DNA of 64,000 nucleotides from positions 10,201,805-10,265,804 of the forward strand of contig NC_050472.1 in assembly GCF_013373865.1 (NCBI RefSeq), given 5' to 3'. The first letter of the stretch is position 1. Every line of letters starts with the position of its first letter. The notes under the pieces are model-generated. The model saw only the letters and a list, made by a program, of their open reading frames with translations. It was not told where the DNA came from and did not search any database. Of this stretch, positions 1 to 10,620 are shown one piece after another. The position numbers were made by a program, and so were the translations under genes. The stretch is from Monomorium pharaonis (taxonomy: Eukaryota; Arthropoda; Insecta; Hymenoptera; Formicidae).

Positions 1-235
1 AGCAACATAGCAACAACAAATGATTGATAACAAATTAATGCTGACACGTTGCTATCAACTTGCCATTGTTAAAACAGAATTCATATGAGTTCAGCCTAAC
101 AGACATAATGCTGTTTCACTTTGTTTGGAGTTTTTCTAAATTAGTTGCTGCAAGATTGTTGGTAACATAACTGCAACATCAAGACATTTGGCTATCTGAG
201 TATGAATCAAAGAAAGCACCTTTTTGTAATTTCAT

Positions 236-541
236 TTATAAAACAACATACATTCGACAAACGTCATCAAAAATTTTCTTCGGTGGCAGAAGCGATTCAC
301 GTGATAAACGTAACATTTCACTCTGCACTTTTAATTTTTCCAACTTTATAGTATCTGGCGGATGTCCATGTTGAGTTTGCACATGAACTTGGTCATCAAT
401 TATTTTTACCATACCAGGGCATCCTGTTGTACGACGGCTTGAACATCTATATGTGTTCTTTATTCGTTTATCAATATTATACGTATATCCGTCATATACG
501 TAAATAAAAGTTCCTCTTTGTTTACCATTAACGATCTCCAT
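236..541 (-). pseudogene. FLYWCH-type zinc finger fragment
   Basis: A 101-residue open frame carries a FLYWCH-like zinc-binding pattern: an aromatic-rich strand (FIYVYDGYTYN), then C33 in an YRC motif, C41, and the pair H58/H60. In this family the fold binds DNA or protein and is common both in host regulators and in Mutator-like transposases of insects. The usual Trp before the first Cys is Tyr here. Nothing recognisable follows the finger, and no partner exon is visible, so this is most likely the N-terminal remnant of a transposon or duplicated gene. The start at 541 is simply the first ATG. The family call is fairly sure; activity is unlikely. Confidence 0.55.
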
Positions 542-960
542 ATTACATATATCGAAATATAACTTGCGGTAATGATTATTTTCTCTACCGGGATGAAACG
601 CACGTTCCGATTCTAAGAGCCATCACACGAATCAACAAGAATGCAGCTTGTTATTTTGACTGGGTTCGGGGAGACGCTATTAACACAGCGCTAAGGTTGG
701 ACTGTGCTCGGAGTCGGAGAGCACAGGAGAGCACAGGAACAGGAGAGCACGTCAGCACGCTTGGGGTGCGTTCGGGGAGCTCACTATTAGCACGATGAGC
801 GGAGCCAATGAAATTTGGGTCCAAATGCACCGCGCCGCAAATAATCTTCTTGGGTCTGTTCGCGTCACATGCTCCGACATGCTCCTATTCACCCCAACAC
901 ACTCCAATACGTTGATTCCGATGACGCCAACCTATTAGAATGCGTTGGAGTAAGTAGGAT
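542..960. repeat. Left arm of a broken inverted repeat
   Basis: No gene seen. Roughly 780-900 is inverted-homologous to about 1612-1725: both carry GCATTTGGACCCAA-like and GACGCGAACA-like stretches in opposite orientation. The P-like element at 961-1604 sits between these arms. Short direct repeats of GGAGAGCACA occur at 715-750. Confidence 0.4.
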
Positions 961-1604
961 CACAGTTTAGCTATAACCAGTTACGACAGTACAGTCGGAA
1001 CCTTTGATGTTTATGTTACCTAGTCACGTGACCATCCGCCATGTTTTGGATTGTAAGAAAGCGCGTTATTCGAAGATATAAAACAAAAAAAGATAGTAAA
1101 AATATTTCTTATGATTCGTGTCAAATTGTTATTAAAGAGATAAGTGAATAAATAAAAAAAATTACAGAAAAAGTTAAAAAAAGTTAAATTCTGAAATGAG
1201 GTTAAACAATAATAAATAAATGGATTTTTTGGAAAACAAAAAAATTTTATTCCTGCGTTTTGTCCAGATATGTTTTTACACATGACACAGGAAAATCCAC
1301 CTTTACTAATTTTACTCATTATTATAATTTATTTCAAAATAAATGATATTGAAAAAAACACTGAAGATGATCTTCATTAATAATCTTTTCAAAATAATAC
1401 CTAATTAATATCGCTTAATATCACTGAAAAATTATTCACACAATATAACCTCTAACACGCAATTATCACATGTCTAGCTCATAGCTTCGTACCGCGTGGC
1501 TCGCCATGTCCGCCATATTTTAGATAGTACAGTTGACGCATGCGTCGTAAAATATTATACGAAGAATTTCGCTGACTGTCGTAACTGGTTATAGCTAAAC
1601 TGTG
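961..1604. mobile_element. P-like non-autonomous DNA transposon
   Basis: A 644-bp element is bounded by a perfect 30-bp terminal inverted repeat (first 20 bases CACAGTTTAGCTATAACCAG). It is flanked by an exact 7-bp duplication GTAGGAT at 954-960 and 1605-1611. The minus strand contains a THAP-like start (1020-1319). A THAP DNA-binding start plus a 7-8 bp duplication is what is expected of the P superfamily, so I infer a deleted P-like element. The transposase catalytic region is absent. Confidence 0.65.
1020..1319 (-). pseudogene. THAP zinc finger fragment of P-like transposase
   Basis: The open frame begins with a THAP-like start: C11-x2-C14 followed by a hydrophobic FFCFPKNP segment, the conserved FP core of THAP domains. 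After about residue 38 the sequence is low-complexity F/N/L from AT-rich DNA and shows no further C2CH residues, so the domain is cut short by an internal deletion. It lies inside the TIR element at 961-1604 and reads inward from its right end, as a transposase start would. A functional DNA-binding domain is not expected. Confidence 0.5.
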
Positions 1605-1755
1605 GTAGGATCATGTCGGGGCATGGCGACGCGAACAAACCACTTCTTTCGAACATTTGGACCCAATTCTTATTGGTCGACTACTGCGCATACGTGGTGT
1701 TGGTTCATCTTTCTTATTACATCATGCGTAGCACTACCCATGATGGAAGGATATA

Positions 1756-1900
1756 GGCTGGTATTCATAGTCGAATCTTATTTCAAGATCGTCTCAAGCA
1801 ATATCTTAAGATGCTAATACAGCTCTGTGATTGGCTGATGGCATCTTAAGACAGTACTTAAGATAATCTTAAATATAAGATCCGACTATGAATACTGGCC
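1756..1900. mobile_element. MITE family A, copy 1
   Basis: A 145-bp palindromic element with ends reading GG(C)TGGTATTCATAGTCG and the inverse, flanked by a 3-bp ATA duplication (1753-1755, 1901-1903). The interior is a near-palindrome rich in CTTAAGAT. Copies 2 (2346) and 3 (53955) have the same length and interior. No coding capacity. Confidence 0.75.
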
Positions 1901-1958
1901 ATAAGGTGTGCTCCTCATACTCAAGACGAATTTCAATACGGTTCTGCGCAGATTCCAG

Positions 1959-2135
1959 GGGCTCTATTCTTGAATTCATTCGCAAGAGAAACGTATTCGC
2001 AAATTCTGATCTTACAGAAAAGTTGGAAATTTATTGGCTATCGTATGGCTATTAACCAATAAACTTGTAACTTTTCTGTTAGAGCGAGTACTTGCGTATA
2101 CGTTTCTCTTGCGAATGAATTCAAGAATCGAGCCC
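1959..2135. mobile_element. MITE with CAG duplication
   Basis: A 177-bp element has about 37-bp inverted repeats beginning GGGCTC(T/G)ATTCTTGAATTC and is flanked by CAG at 1956-1958 and 2136-2138. The interior has no reading frame. The 3-bp duplication is like the other short MITEs here, but the end sequence differs, so it is a separate family. Confidence 0.65.
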
Positions 2136-2189
2136 CAGATGCGGCCATTTTAAAGAAAGAGAGAAAGAGAGAAGAGATCCTTTCTCTTA

Positions 2190-2342
2190 GGCCGGAATTC
2201 ATAGTCGAATCTTACTCAAGTTCCAGCTTAAGCACGATCTTGAGACGTCAATGCTGTTATTTTATTGGTTAAGTAAGTCTCAAGTCGGCTTGAAGCTAGA
2301 CTTAAGACCATTCTTGAGCTTAAGATCGATGAATCCCGTCCC
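2190..2342. mobile_element. Diverged MITE related to family A
   Basis: About 153 bp. The left end reads GGCCGGAATTCATAGTCGAA, close to family A, and the right end is its imperfect inverse. The interior shares CTTAAG-rich motifs but not the family A core. Flanking triplets are TTA and CTA, so the duplication is imperfect or eroded. It abuts family A copy 2. Confidence 0.5.
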
Positions 2343-2345
2343 TAG

Positions 2346-2490
2346 CCCGGTATTCATAGTCAAATCTTATTTCAAGATCGTCTCAAGCAATGTCTTAAGA
2401 TGCTAATACGACTCTGTGATTGGCTGATGGCATCTTAAGACAGTACTTAAGATGATCTTAAATATAAGATCCGACTATGAATACCGGCCC
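2346..2490. mobile_element. MITE family A, copy 2
   Basis: A 145-bp copy nearly identical to copy 1, flanked by TAG at 2343-2345 and 2491-2493. The right TAG is also the first three bases of the next element's inverted repeat, so this MITE landed at the tip of the element at 2491-4951. Confidence 0.7.
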
Positions 2491-4951
2491 TAGAGATACT
2501 ATAACAGGTAAGGAGCCAAAATCCATAAAAAACTAGGGGAGAATGTTGGCAATGATGGAAAATCTCTAGAATCCATAAATTTATTTCTGAAGTTGACAAC
2601 ACTGTGGTGCATTCGGGAGTAGCATGGGATGCGTCATGCGTGTAGTGCAGAACCGTGATTGTGACAGATGGTGCATGAAAGACCAAAATAACCTCGCGGA
2701 GATGACAGGTCAGCAAGACGCAGGTTAGTGCTAAATATTAAACTTTAATAAGATTATTAATTTAGGATCTTTACAATACGAGTTACTGTAAACTGTTTTT
2801 GCTGTTTAATTCTGACTGCATTTACTATGTAAAGATTATCTTTCTTATAAAATTATGTGATATTTACTACATGTTTACTTTAATAATTAAATAAATAAAT
2901 AAATAAAACCAGAGTTGTATTTATTAATTAATTTAACACTAAAGTCATTTGTGTTGTAAAGATCTTAAATTAATAATCTCAGATCAGTCTTTCTAAAATA
3001 GTATTACAATGTGAAATAATATTATTATTACCAAAATACCAAAAATAATATAGAATTATTATTATTTCTTAAGAGATATAAACGTATAAATCCTTTTTTG
3101 TAAAGATTTAATGATTGTATAGATCCATCAAAAATAAAAGATTAATTAGTAATTAATCTTTTACCTTTGACAGGTCTGTATTAATTAGTAATTAATCTTT
3201 TACTTTTGATGGGTCTGTATGATCATTAAATCTTTACAAAAAAGTATTTATACATTTATATCTTTTAAGAAATAATAATCAAACCATATTCTTGGTATTT
3301 TGATAATAATAATATTATTCCCTATTGTAATATCGATACTATTACAAAAAGACTGATCTGAGATTATTAATTTAAGATCTTTATGATACGAGTTACTGTA
3401 AACTGACATTGCTATTTAACTCCGGTTGTATTTATTAATTGAATTATTAAAGTAAACACGCAGTAAAATCACATAATTTTATGAAAAATATAATCTTTAG
3501 ATAATAAATGTAGCCAGAGTTAAATAGCAATGTCAGTTTACAGTAACTCGTATCATAAAGATCCTAAATTAATAATCTCAGATCAGTTTTCCTGTAATAG
3601 TCGATATTACAATGTGAAATAATATTATCACCAAAATACCAAGAATAATATGAGATGATTATTATTTCTTAAAGCATACAAATGTATAAATACTTTTTTG
3701 TAAAGATTTAATGATCATATAGTAAAAGATTAATTACTAATTAATACAGACCTGTCAAAGGTAAAAGATTAATTACTAATTAATCTTTTATTTTTGATGG
3801 ATCTATACAATCATTAAATCTTTACAAAAAAGGATTTATACGTTTATATCTCTTAAGAAATAATAATAATTCTATATTATTTTTGGTATTTTGGTAATAA
3901 TAATATTATTTCACATTGTAATACTATTTTAGAAAGACTGATCTGAGATTATTAATTTAAGATCTTTACAACACAAATGACTTTAGTGTTAAATTAATTA
4001 ATAAATACAACTCTGGTTTTATTTATTTATTTATTTAATTATTAAAGTAAACATGTAGTAAATATCACATAATTTTATAAGAAAGATAATCTTTACATAG
4101 TAAATGCAGTCAGAATTAAACAGCAAAAACAGTTTACAGTAACTCGTATTGTAAAGATCCTAAATTAATAATCTTATTAAAGTTTAATATTTAGCACTAA
4201 CTTGCGTCTTGCTGACCTGTCATCTCCGCGAGGTTATTTTGGTCTTTCATGCACCATCTGTCACAATCACGGTTCTGCACTACACGCATCCCATGCTACT
4301 CCCGAAAGCACCACAGTGTTGTCAACTTCAGAAATAAATTTATGGATTCTAGAGATTTTCCATCATTGCCAACATTCTCCCCTAGTTTTTTATGGATTTT
4401 GGCTCCTTACCCTATAACAGAGATTCGTCAATACGTTAACGATTTCTGATTGGCTCCCGTCGCTTGGGATATAACCGGAAGTATGAGAGAGAAAGATAGA
4501 TATAACTGACAGAGAAAGCCTAGCCGACCTAACCTGTCATCTGTCAAAAGAAAACAGAGTGTCTACGTGTCTACCAAATAGAATATAAAATCAGAGAGAA
4601 ACCTGAGATTGCACATATTTTTCTACGAGTCTAAATACAATGCTTAAATTATATTTATAATACATCATGTGTATATAAACATAATAATATATAATTTCTT
4701 AATAATCAATTTATATTACTTAACCTTACATGGGAAAATTAATAAAATATGCCTAAACCTTTTTTTTAAATATATTGTGTTTTAATATTTATTTTGTTCA
4801 CGATTATTAAATATCAATAACTACAAATAAAAATATATATATTGTATTCTTGCATTTACAATCAAAATAAACCGCCATCGAAAACGTTATATCCGATATC
4901 CGGTTTTACCCCAAGACGGCACATTCGCAAATCTCTGTTATAGTATCTCTA
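2491..4951. mobile_element. TIR element split by a hairpin insertion
   Basis: The outer ends read TAGAGATACTATAACAGAG (left, resuming after the insertion) and its inverse ending at 4951. Removing the hairpin at 2508-4411 and one duplicated target leaves about 550 bp, with a TIR of about 22 bp and no coding capacity. The body, 4421-4930, is unremarkable AT-rich DNA. It serves as the host site that dates the hairpin as the younger insertion. Confidence 0.55.
2508..4411. mobile_element. Long-arm hairpin transposon, Mutator-like
   Basis: A 1.9-kb element consists almost entirely of two inverted arms of about 0.9 kb, beginning GTAAGGAGCCAAAATCC and ending with the inverse. It is flanked by a 9-bp duplication CTATAACAG at 2499-2507 and 4412-4420. 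Long terminal repeats with an 8-10 bp duplication are typical of Mutator-like elements. Inside, the arms contain a second level of palindromy: an AT-rich block with GATTAATTAGTAATTAATC occurs repeatedly in both orientations between 2930 and 3960. Open frames at 2447-2716 and 4202-4449 are mirror images within the arms and are not genes. Confidence 0.65.
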
Positions 4952-4991
4952 CTTTCTCTCTTTCATTATTTCTGTTCCTATTGCCTGCACT

Positions 4992-6503
4992 AATTACCAC
5001 AGCTTCGAGCTTGAAATGCTCGCTATCGTACGCGCGGTCAAAAGGTTCCATATTTATTTGTACGGAATCGAATTCACGGTCGTGACCGATTGTAATAGCC
5101 TCGTACACGCCGTGACTAAAGCAAACCTCAACCCGCGTATCGCGCGTTGGACTTTAAAATTACAAGACTATAAATTTAAAGTAATACATAGAGCCGGTCA
5201 TCATATGTCGCATGTCGACGCGCTTAGCCGACAAGTAGCTTACTCGGCGTACATGCCGATATCGATAGAACGTGAATTAGAGTATAAGCAACTGCAAGAT
5301 CCGAAACTTAACGAGCTGGCTCAGCAACTCGAATATTCGGATCACGACAAATTCGAATTAATCGAAGGCCTAGTCTACAGAAAGTCGGAGGATCGTCCGC
5401 GTTTCGTGGTACCGGACTCTATGATAGCGAACATGATAAGAGCCTATCACGATGAGATGGCACATTGCGGTTTTGAAAAGACTTACCAAGGCGTCTACGC
5501 TACCTATTGGTTTCCGTCGATAAGAAAAAAGATTAGAGATCATATCGATAATTGCATCACTTGTCTCGCGGCTAATAGCTCCACACACGGTAAAGAGGGC
5601 GAAATGCAACTTAACAATACGGCCCTGGATTCATTCGAAGTTTTGCACATCGATCATTTCGGTCCGCTGCCGGCGGCCGAAGAAAATTATAAACATGTTC
5701 TAGTCATTATCGATGTCTTCTCTAGATTTACATGGCTTTATACCACGAGATCGACGGGAGCCAAAGAGGTCGTTGAACGTTTAAAATTGTTGTTTAGCAT
5801 TTTCGGCAAGCCCAAGAAAATTATCTCCGACCGAGGCACAGCCTTCACATCATCAGAATTCGGTGATTTTCTCAAGGAGTTAAACGTGTCACATTCGTTG
5901 ATTGCCGTCGCCTCCCCGTGGGCCAACGTGATGGTAAAACGGGTAAACAAATTTCTGAAATCCTCTCTTAAAAAATTAATCGAAGAACAGGCCCAGTGGC
6001 ACACCCATCTTGATAGGGCTCAGTATGTTATAAATAATATGTTTCATACTGCGATTAAGAATACACCTGCTAAATTGCTCCTCGGATATGATCGCCGTGA
6101 GCACAGCGACAAAATTGTTACCGATTTAATAAATCAACTCGCCGGCGTTGATCGCGATCTCGCCTTCGAACGAGAAACAAATAAGGCAATAGCCATCGAG
6201 GTTACTGACCAACTGCGTAAATATAATAAACAATATTACGACAAAAAGCACACAAAAATTTCAAAGTATGTCGTCGGGGATTATGTCATAATAATAGATT
6301 TGCAACCACGGCCAGGGCAAAGCTCAAAGTTGAAAGCGAGTTATAAAGGTCCGTATATGATTGCAAAAGTATTAGAGAAAACCCGTTTTATCGTTACAGA
6401 CATCCCGGGGCATAACATATCTTCTCGACCATACAACTCAATCTTGTCTTTTGACAAGCTCAAACCGTGGGTGAAGCCATCAGTTGTCAGAACCCAAGAT
6501 TGA
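4992..6503 (+). pseudogene. Ty3/gypsy retrotransposon pol fragment (RNase H-integrase)
   Basis: The frame starts inside the RNase H domain: a conserved YHSFELE segment lies just upstream of the ATG at 5016, so homology begins near 4992 and the 5' part (gag, protease, reverse transcriptase) is missing. Counting from 5016: RNase H with D25 (VTDCNSL) and D68 (VDALSR); integrase HHCC zinc site H145, H150, C180, C183; core D213 and D272; a GPY module near 445-447 (YKGPYM). At the DD35E glutamate position, exactly 35 residues after D272, there is K308 (codon 5937-5939). The frame is otherwise open for 495 residues, so the loss is recent or the protein is kept by chance. No 3' LTR was recognised downstream. 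Confidence 0.85.
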
Positions 6504-7380
6504 ATGCGGAAAAGAAAAAGAAAATATATATTAGTATAGAGAAAATATATCAAAACTTTGTAAAATTAGATTAAGTTTTTATTAGTGGAAGATCTGTATG
6601 ATTAAAGTATTAAGATAATATTGTAAAGACAATTTGTAAAACATGCGTTCCATTAGCATTAAGCTATTAGTGTTAAGATAATATTGTTAAGTCATTTCGT
6701 AATCATTAGTTAAAAGAGGAAAAACATATTGTCGATTTCTGAGATAACCATGTTAATTAGCGGCGAAAACATTTCAACCAGCGATCATGTACGTTACCCG
6801 CGTTTCTTCTCGCGGGATAAGAAATAGCGTTTGAGGACGAACGCCGAGTCAGAACGGTCGAACTGTAAAAAATTTCGGTCACCCGGTATGCTCTCCATAA
6901 TGCGGAGCAGCACTTGCTCCACGTGAACGATCGCTTTAACAGGATAGTGATTACTAGCATTTATTACGGGCACATAGCTTTCTATGTTAAATTCAAAGAA
7001 AAGTGGAATGTTCTCCATTTTATTATAATCAAAATCTAATTCAGCCTCTAATCTCGTTTAACCTACGTAACGTCGCGTTATATCATGTCCCGTTCTCAAT
7101 CTAGCTGCTTTCTCCACCAATCATCGCAGTTTACTCATGGTTCCCTTGCACAAAACGCAGATGAAAATTTTACTCGGTGAAGGAAATACGAAGATTTCCT
7201 TTCTAGTTTTGGAACACCTCCGAGTCATAGGCGAGAAACCAATCGGAAACGCTCGTAACATTTTGGAACAAACTTTGAGTAAAATTTTCCTCGAAGAGGA
7301 CGTTTTGGAATGTACCCCTAGTTTACACCGAGCACTTGATACGCGTATTAAATAGTAAATAACTAGTGAATGTGTTTAAT
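6504..7380. other. Unassigned stretch after the pol fragment
   Basis: A-rich DNA follows the pol stop. Two short open frames are visible, 6794-7018 on the minus strand (74 residues) and 7137-7355 on the plus strand (72 residues, KILLGEGNTKISFLVLEH). Both have non-repetitive composition unlike the surrounding AT-rich DNA, so they could be remnants of captured genes, but I recognise neither. No LTR or polypurine boundary could be placed. Confidence 0.3.
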
Positions 7381-7406
7381 TAGAGCACTAGAAAAGTAGG
7401 TATTCT
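7381..7406. repeat. Solo end of the element seen at 11068-11752
   Basis: The string AGAGCACTAGAAAAGTAGGT followed by ATTCTC matches the inverted repeat tip at 11727-11752. Only about 26 bp are present here, directly abutting the composite element. It may be a leftover of an abortive or deleted copy. Confidence 0.4.
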
Positions 7407-7436
7407 CCATAGACCTTATAGATATGGACTGGCAAT

Positions 7437-7711
7437 ACCATCGACATATAGAATGGACTGAGCATTGCGATAGGTTAGCGCGCGCCTGCTTTAGAGTGAG
7501 AGGTACTACACCTGAGGCCTATGTTTGTCTCTTTTGCAAGCTTCTGATTTGTTATTTCGTCCCCCTCCATTCACGGAGGAGGACGAAATAACAAATCAGA
7601 AGCTTGCAAGAGAGACAAACATAGGCCTCAGGTGTAGTACCTCTCACTCTAAAGCAGGCGCGCGCTTGCCTATCGCAATGCTCAGTCCATTCTATATGTC
7701 GATGGGCAATA
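7437..7711. repeat. Near-perfect short-loop hairpin
   Basis: Two arms of about 130 bp (7437-7567 and 7580-7711) are inverted with very few mismatches around a loop of about a dozen bases near 7568-7579. The arms include AATGGACTGAGCATTGCGAT and CGAAATAACAAATCAGAAGC. The high identity points to a recent origin. The open frame over the right arm is an effect of the hairpin. Confidence 0.65.
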
Positions 7712-8837
7712 CCAAGCGAAACCGTGTCCATACTTCTCTCTCTAAAAAGTCCGGAAATATGTTTCGCGCATGCTTGTACATATTATACATTGAAATCCAA
7801 TGATTGGATACGTTTTGGTCACGTGTTTTAACTTATGTGTGTGTATATACAGGGTGTCTGGTATTTTTTTATGGGATTTTTATGAGCAGGTAGAGCGCAT
7901 GAAACTGAACAGAAAAATCCTTACCGTTTTTCCATTTTTGCAATAGTTAACAAGTTAGTGACTTATAAAATTTTCTGTATTAGCCCGGCCTACCGGCAAA
8001 TGCAAGCGCGCTGAGCGCTCGGCCGCGGCGGCCGCCCTTCCCTAGCGCTTGAACCTTGAGATTGCTAGGCGTGCGGGGAGAGTTGTTACAACAAGCGACA
8101 ATGGCTACACACAAGCAACGCGTAACGCTAAATTCTCCCTTTGAATTATGATAGTTCCTTACCTTTTTTAATGAAAATGAAATTTTCTAACTACAAAACG
8201 CATGTGTGTACGTGTACATACATATGTACAAAAAATATCAGTTTTAAGGCTTAAAGAAGTGATTACTAAATTTATTTTTTTAATAAATAACGATTATTTT
8301 TAATAAAAAATTTTTTTTTGATGGTAGTCTTAAACGTCGTAAACTGTCATTATAAAAGAAGCTGTTATCATATGCTCGAAACAAAATTTATGCTTTTTCA
8401 AAAAACATTAAAAAATTTTATCCATTAAAATGAAAATGACAACCAAATAAAATGTTTGTTTCAACTTTATATTCTTAATTAAAAATTAAATAACTAGGAT
8501 ATTTATATTTTTAATAAAATTAATCCTTGTGATAGACTTATAATACACGGTAAAAACTTTATGGCAGGAATTACTACGGTAAGTAGTAAACGCGAGCCAA
8601 GGAGGAATTATGCAAATTTTCATTATATTTTTCATCAAATTACGACAATATTTACACTACTTATATGATATAATTCTCTGAAATTTCTTCTTACAGTTTG
8701 TGGTTACTATCATAAATAATAAAGTCATACATAATTTTACTATAAAATTTTCTCCGTGTAAATTTACAAATATAAATTTATTAAATGTTTGAAAACTTAT
8801 AAACAATATTTATTTAGTTTAAGAAAATTTTAGTATG

Positions 8838-9024
8838 TAATGTGTGTGTGTGTGTGTGTAGGGAGGGGGGGTGTACATACATACGCGAGCTAAAGAATAA
8901 TCACTTTGTGACAGGAAAATGATTATGCCTTAATTCAAGAATTGGTTTATAATTTGTGTGTAATTTGTGTATGTGTGTGTGTGTATGTGTGTGTGTGTGT
9001 GTGTGTGAGTGTGTGTGTGTGTGT
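8838..9024. repeat. TG microsatellites in palindrome centre
   Basis: Two TG runs (about 8838-8858 and 8968-9024) lie in the left arm and loop; a matching CA run lies at 9314-9342 in the right arm. The open frames of Cys/Val or His/Thr here are translations of the microsatellite only. Confidence 0.8.
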
Positions 9025-10123
9025 ACATACGCGAAAATGTTAAACATTATTTGTTTTATGTACAGTGTAGTGTTTATTATCAACAGAATACTCTTTTCAG
9101 ACATTAAAGATAAAATAATTATTAAAAAAAATAAAATTAAAAGTGAATAATTGATTTTTTTTAACTAGAATCTTTTTTTTTTTTATGTGTACGTGTATAG
9201 TAATCGGCGTAAATAGTAATAGTGATATAAAATCGCGGAACTAAGGTATAATCATTTTCCTGTCACAAAGTGATTATTCTTTAGCTCGCGTATGCATGTA
9301 CACCCCCCTGCCTACACACACACACACACACACACACACATTACATACTAAAATTTTCTTAAATTAAATAAATATTGTTTATAAGTTTTCAAACATTTAA
9401 TAAATTTATATTCGTAAATTTACACGGAGAAAATTTTATAGTAGAATTATGTATGATTTATTACTTATGATAGTAACCACGAACTGTAAGAAAAAATTTC
9501 AGAGAATTATATCATATAAGTAGTGTAAATATTGTCGTAATTTGATGAAAAATATAATAAAAATTTGCATAATTCCTCCTTGGCCCGCGTTTACTACTTA
9601 CCGTAGTAATTCCTGCCATAAAGTTTTTACCGTGTATTATAAGTCTATCACAAGGATTAATTTTATTAAAAATATAAATATCCTAGTTATTTAATTTTTA
9701 ATTAAGAATATAAAGTTGAAACAAACATTTTATTTGGTTGTCATTTTCATTTTAATGAATAAAATTTTTTAATGTTTTTTGAAAAAGCATAAATTTTGTT
9801 TCGAGCATATGATAACAGCTTCTTTTATAATGACAGTTTACGACGTTTAAGACTACCATCAAAAAAAAATTTTTTATTAAAAATAATCGTTATTTATTAA
9901 AAAAATAAATTTAGTAATCACTTCTTTAAGCCTTAAAACTGATATTTTTTGTACATATGTATGTACACGTACACACATGCGTTTTGTAGTTAGAAAATTT
10001 TATTTTCATTAAAAAAAGTAAGGAACTATCATAACTCGAAGGGAGAATTTAGCGTTACGCGTCGCTTGTGTGTAGCCATTGTCGCTTGTTGTAACAACTC
10101 CCCCCGCGCGCCTAGCAATCTCA

Positions 10124-10285
10124 GGGTGCGGTCCCATGAAGCGGATTATGCGGAAGCGGGACGAGCGGATCATCAATCGCGGGATCATTCTGATAGAACT
10201 CTTTCAAAAATTCCGTCGAAACGGTCCTGTGATTGGTGATCCGCTCGTTCCGCTTCCGCATAATCCGCTTCATGGGACCGCACCC
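10124..10285. mobile_element. MITE nested in palindrome arm, TCA duplication
   Basis: A 162-bp element with inverted repeats of about 48 bp starting GGGTGCGGTCCCATGAAGCG, flanked by TCA at 10121-10123 and 10286-10288. The sister arm of the palindrome keeps the empty site (8057-8059, read on the other strand), which proves both the borders and the 3-bp duplication. Confidence 0.85.
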
Positions 10286-10620
10286 TCAAGGTTCAAGCGC
10301 TAGGGAAGGGCGGCCGCCGCGGCCAAGCGCTCAGCGCGCTTGCATTTGCCGGTAGGCCGGGCTAATACAGAAAATTTTATAAGTCACTAACTTGTTAACT
10401 ATTGCGAAAATAGAAAAACGGTATGGACTTTTCTGTTCAGTTTCATGCGCTCTACCTGCTCATAAAAATCCCATAAAAAAATACCAGACACCCTGTATAT
10501 GTATATATACATATGTATGCATGTGTGCTGACATGCGCGATAGTTATTTCCGGTAACTTTAGAGAAAGAAGTACTAAAAAGTCTGTTTCTCTCTCGCACC
10601 TCTTCTGGACACCGTTTTCT

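Larger units (their letters stand above)
7850..10495. mobile_element. 2.6-kb palindromic transposon, CAGGGTGTC ends
   Basis: The ends CAGGGTGTCTGG... and the inverse lie between TATATA-type flanks, consistent with TA duplication as in the Tc1/mariner superfamily. The two arms (about 7850-8940 and 9250-10495) are nearly identical in inverted orientation. The right arm is longer only because of the 162-bp MITE at 10124-10285. Each arm contains a GC-rich block (about 7983-8050 and its partner near 10300-10360) and a TG/CA microsatellite. No transposase is present, so it is non-autonomous. Confidence 0.7.

Noticed and set aside
2447..4449. Frames of 66-89 codons at both ends of the hairpin
   Set aside because: They are the same DNA in mirror orientation within the arms; neither resembles a transposase.
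8901..9150. His/Thr-rich and Cys/Val-rich open frames
   Set aside because: Translations of TG/CA microsatellites within a palindrome.
10079..10303. 74-residue frame across a MITE
   Set aside because: It spans the MITE border into the palindrome arm, so it cannot be a conserved gene.
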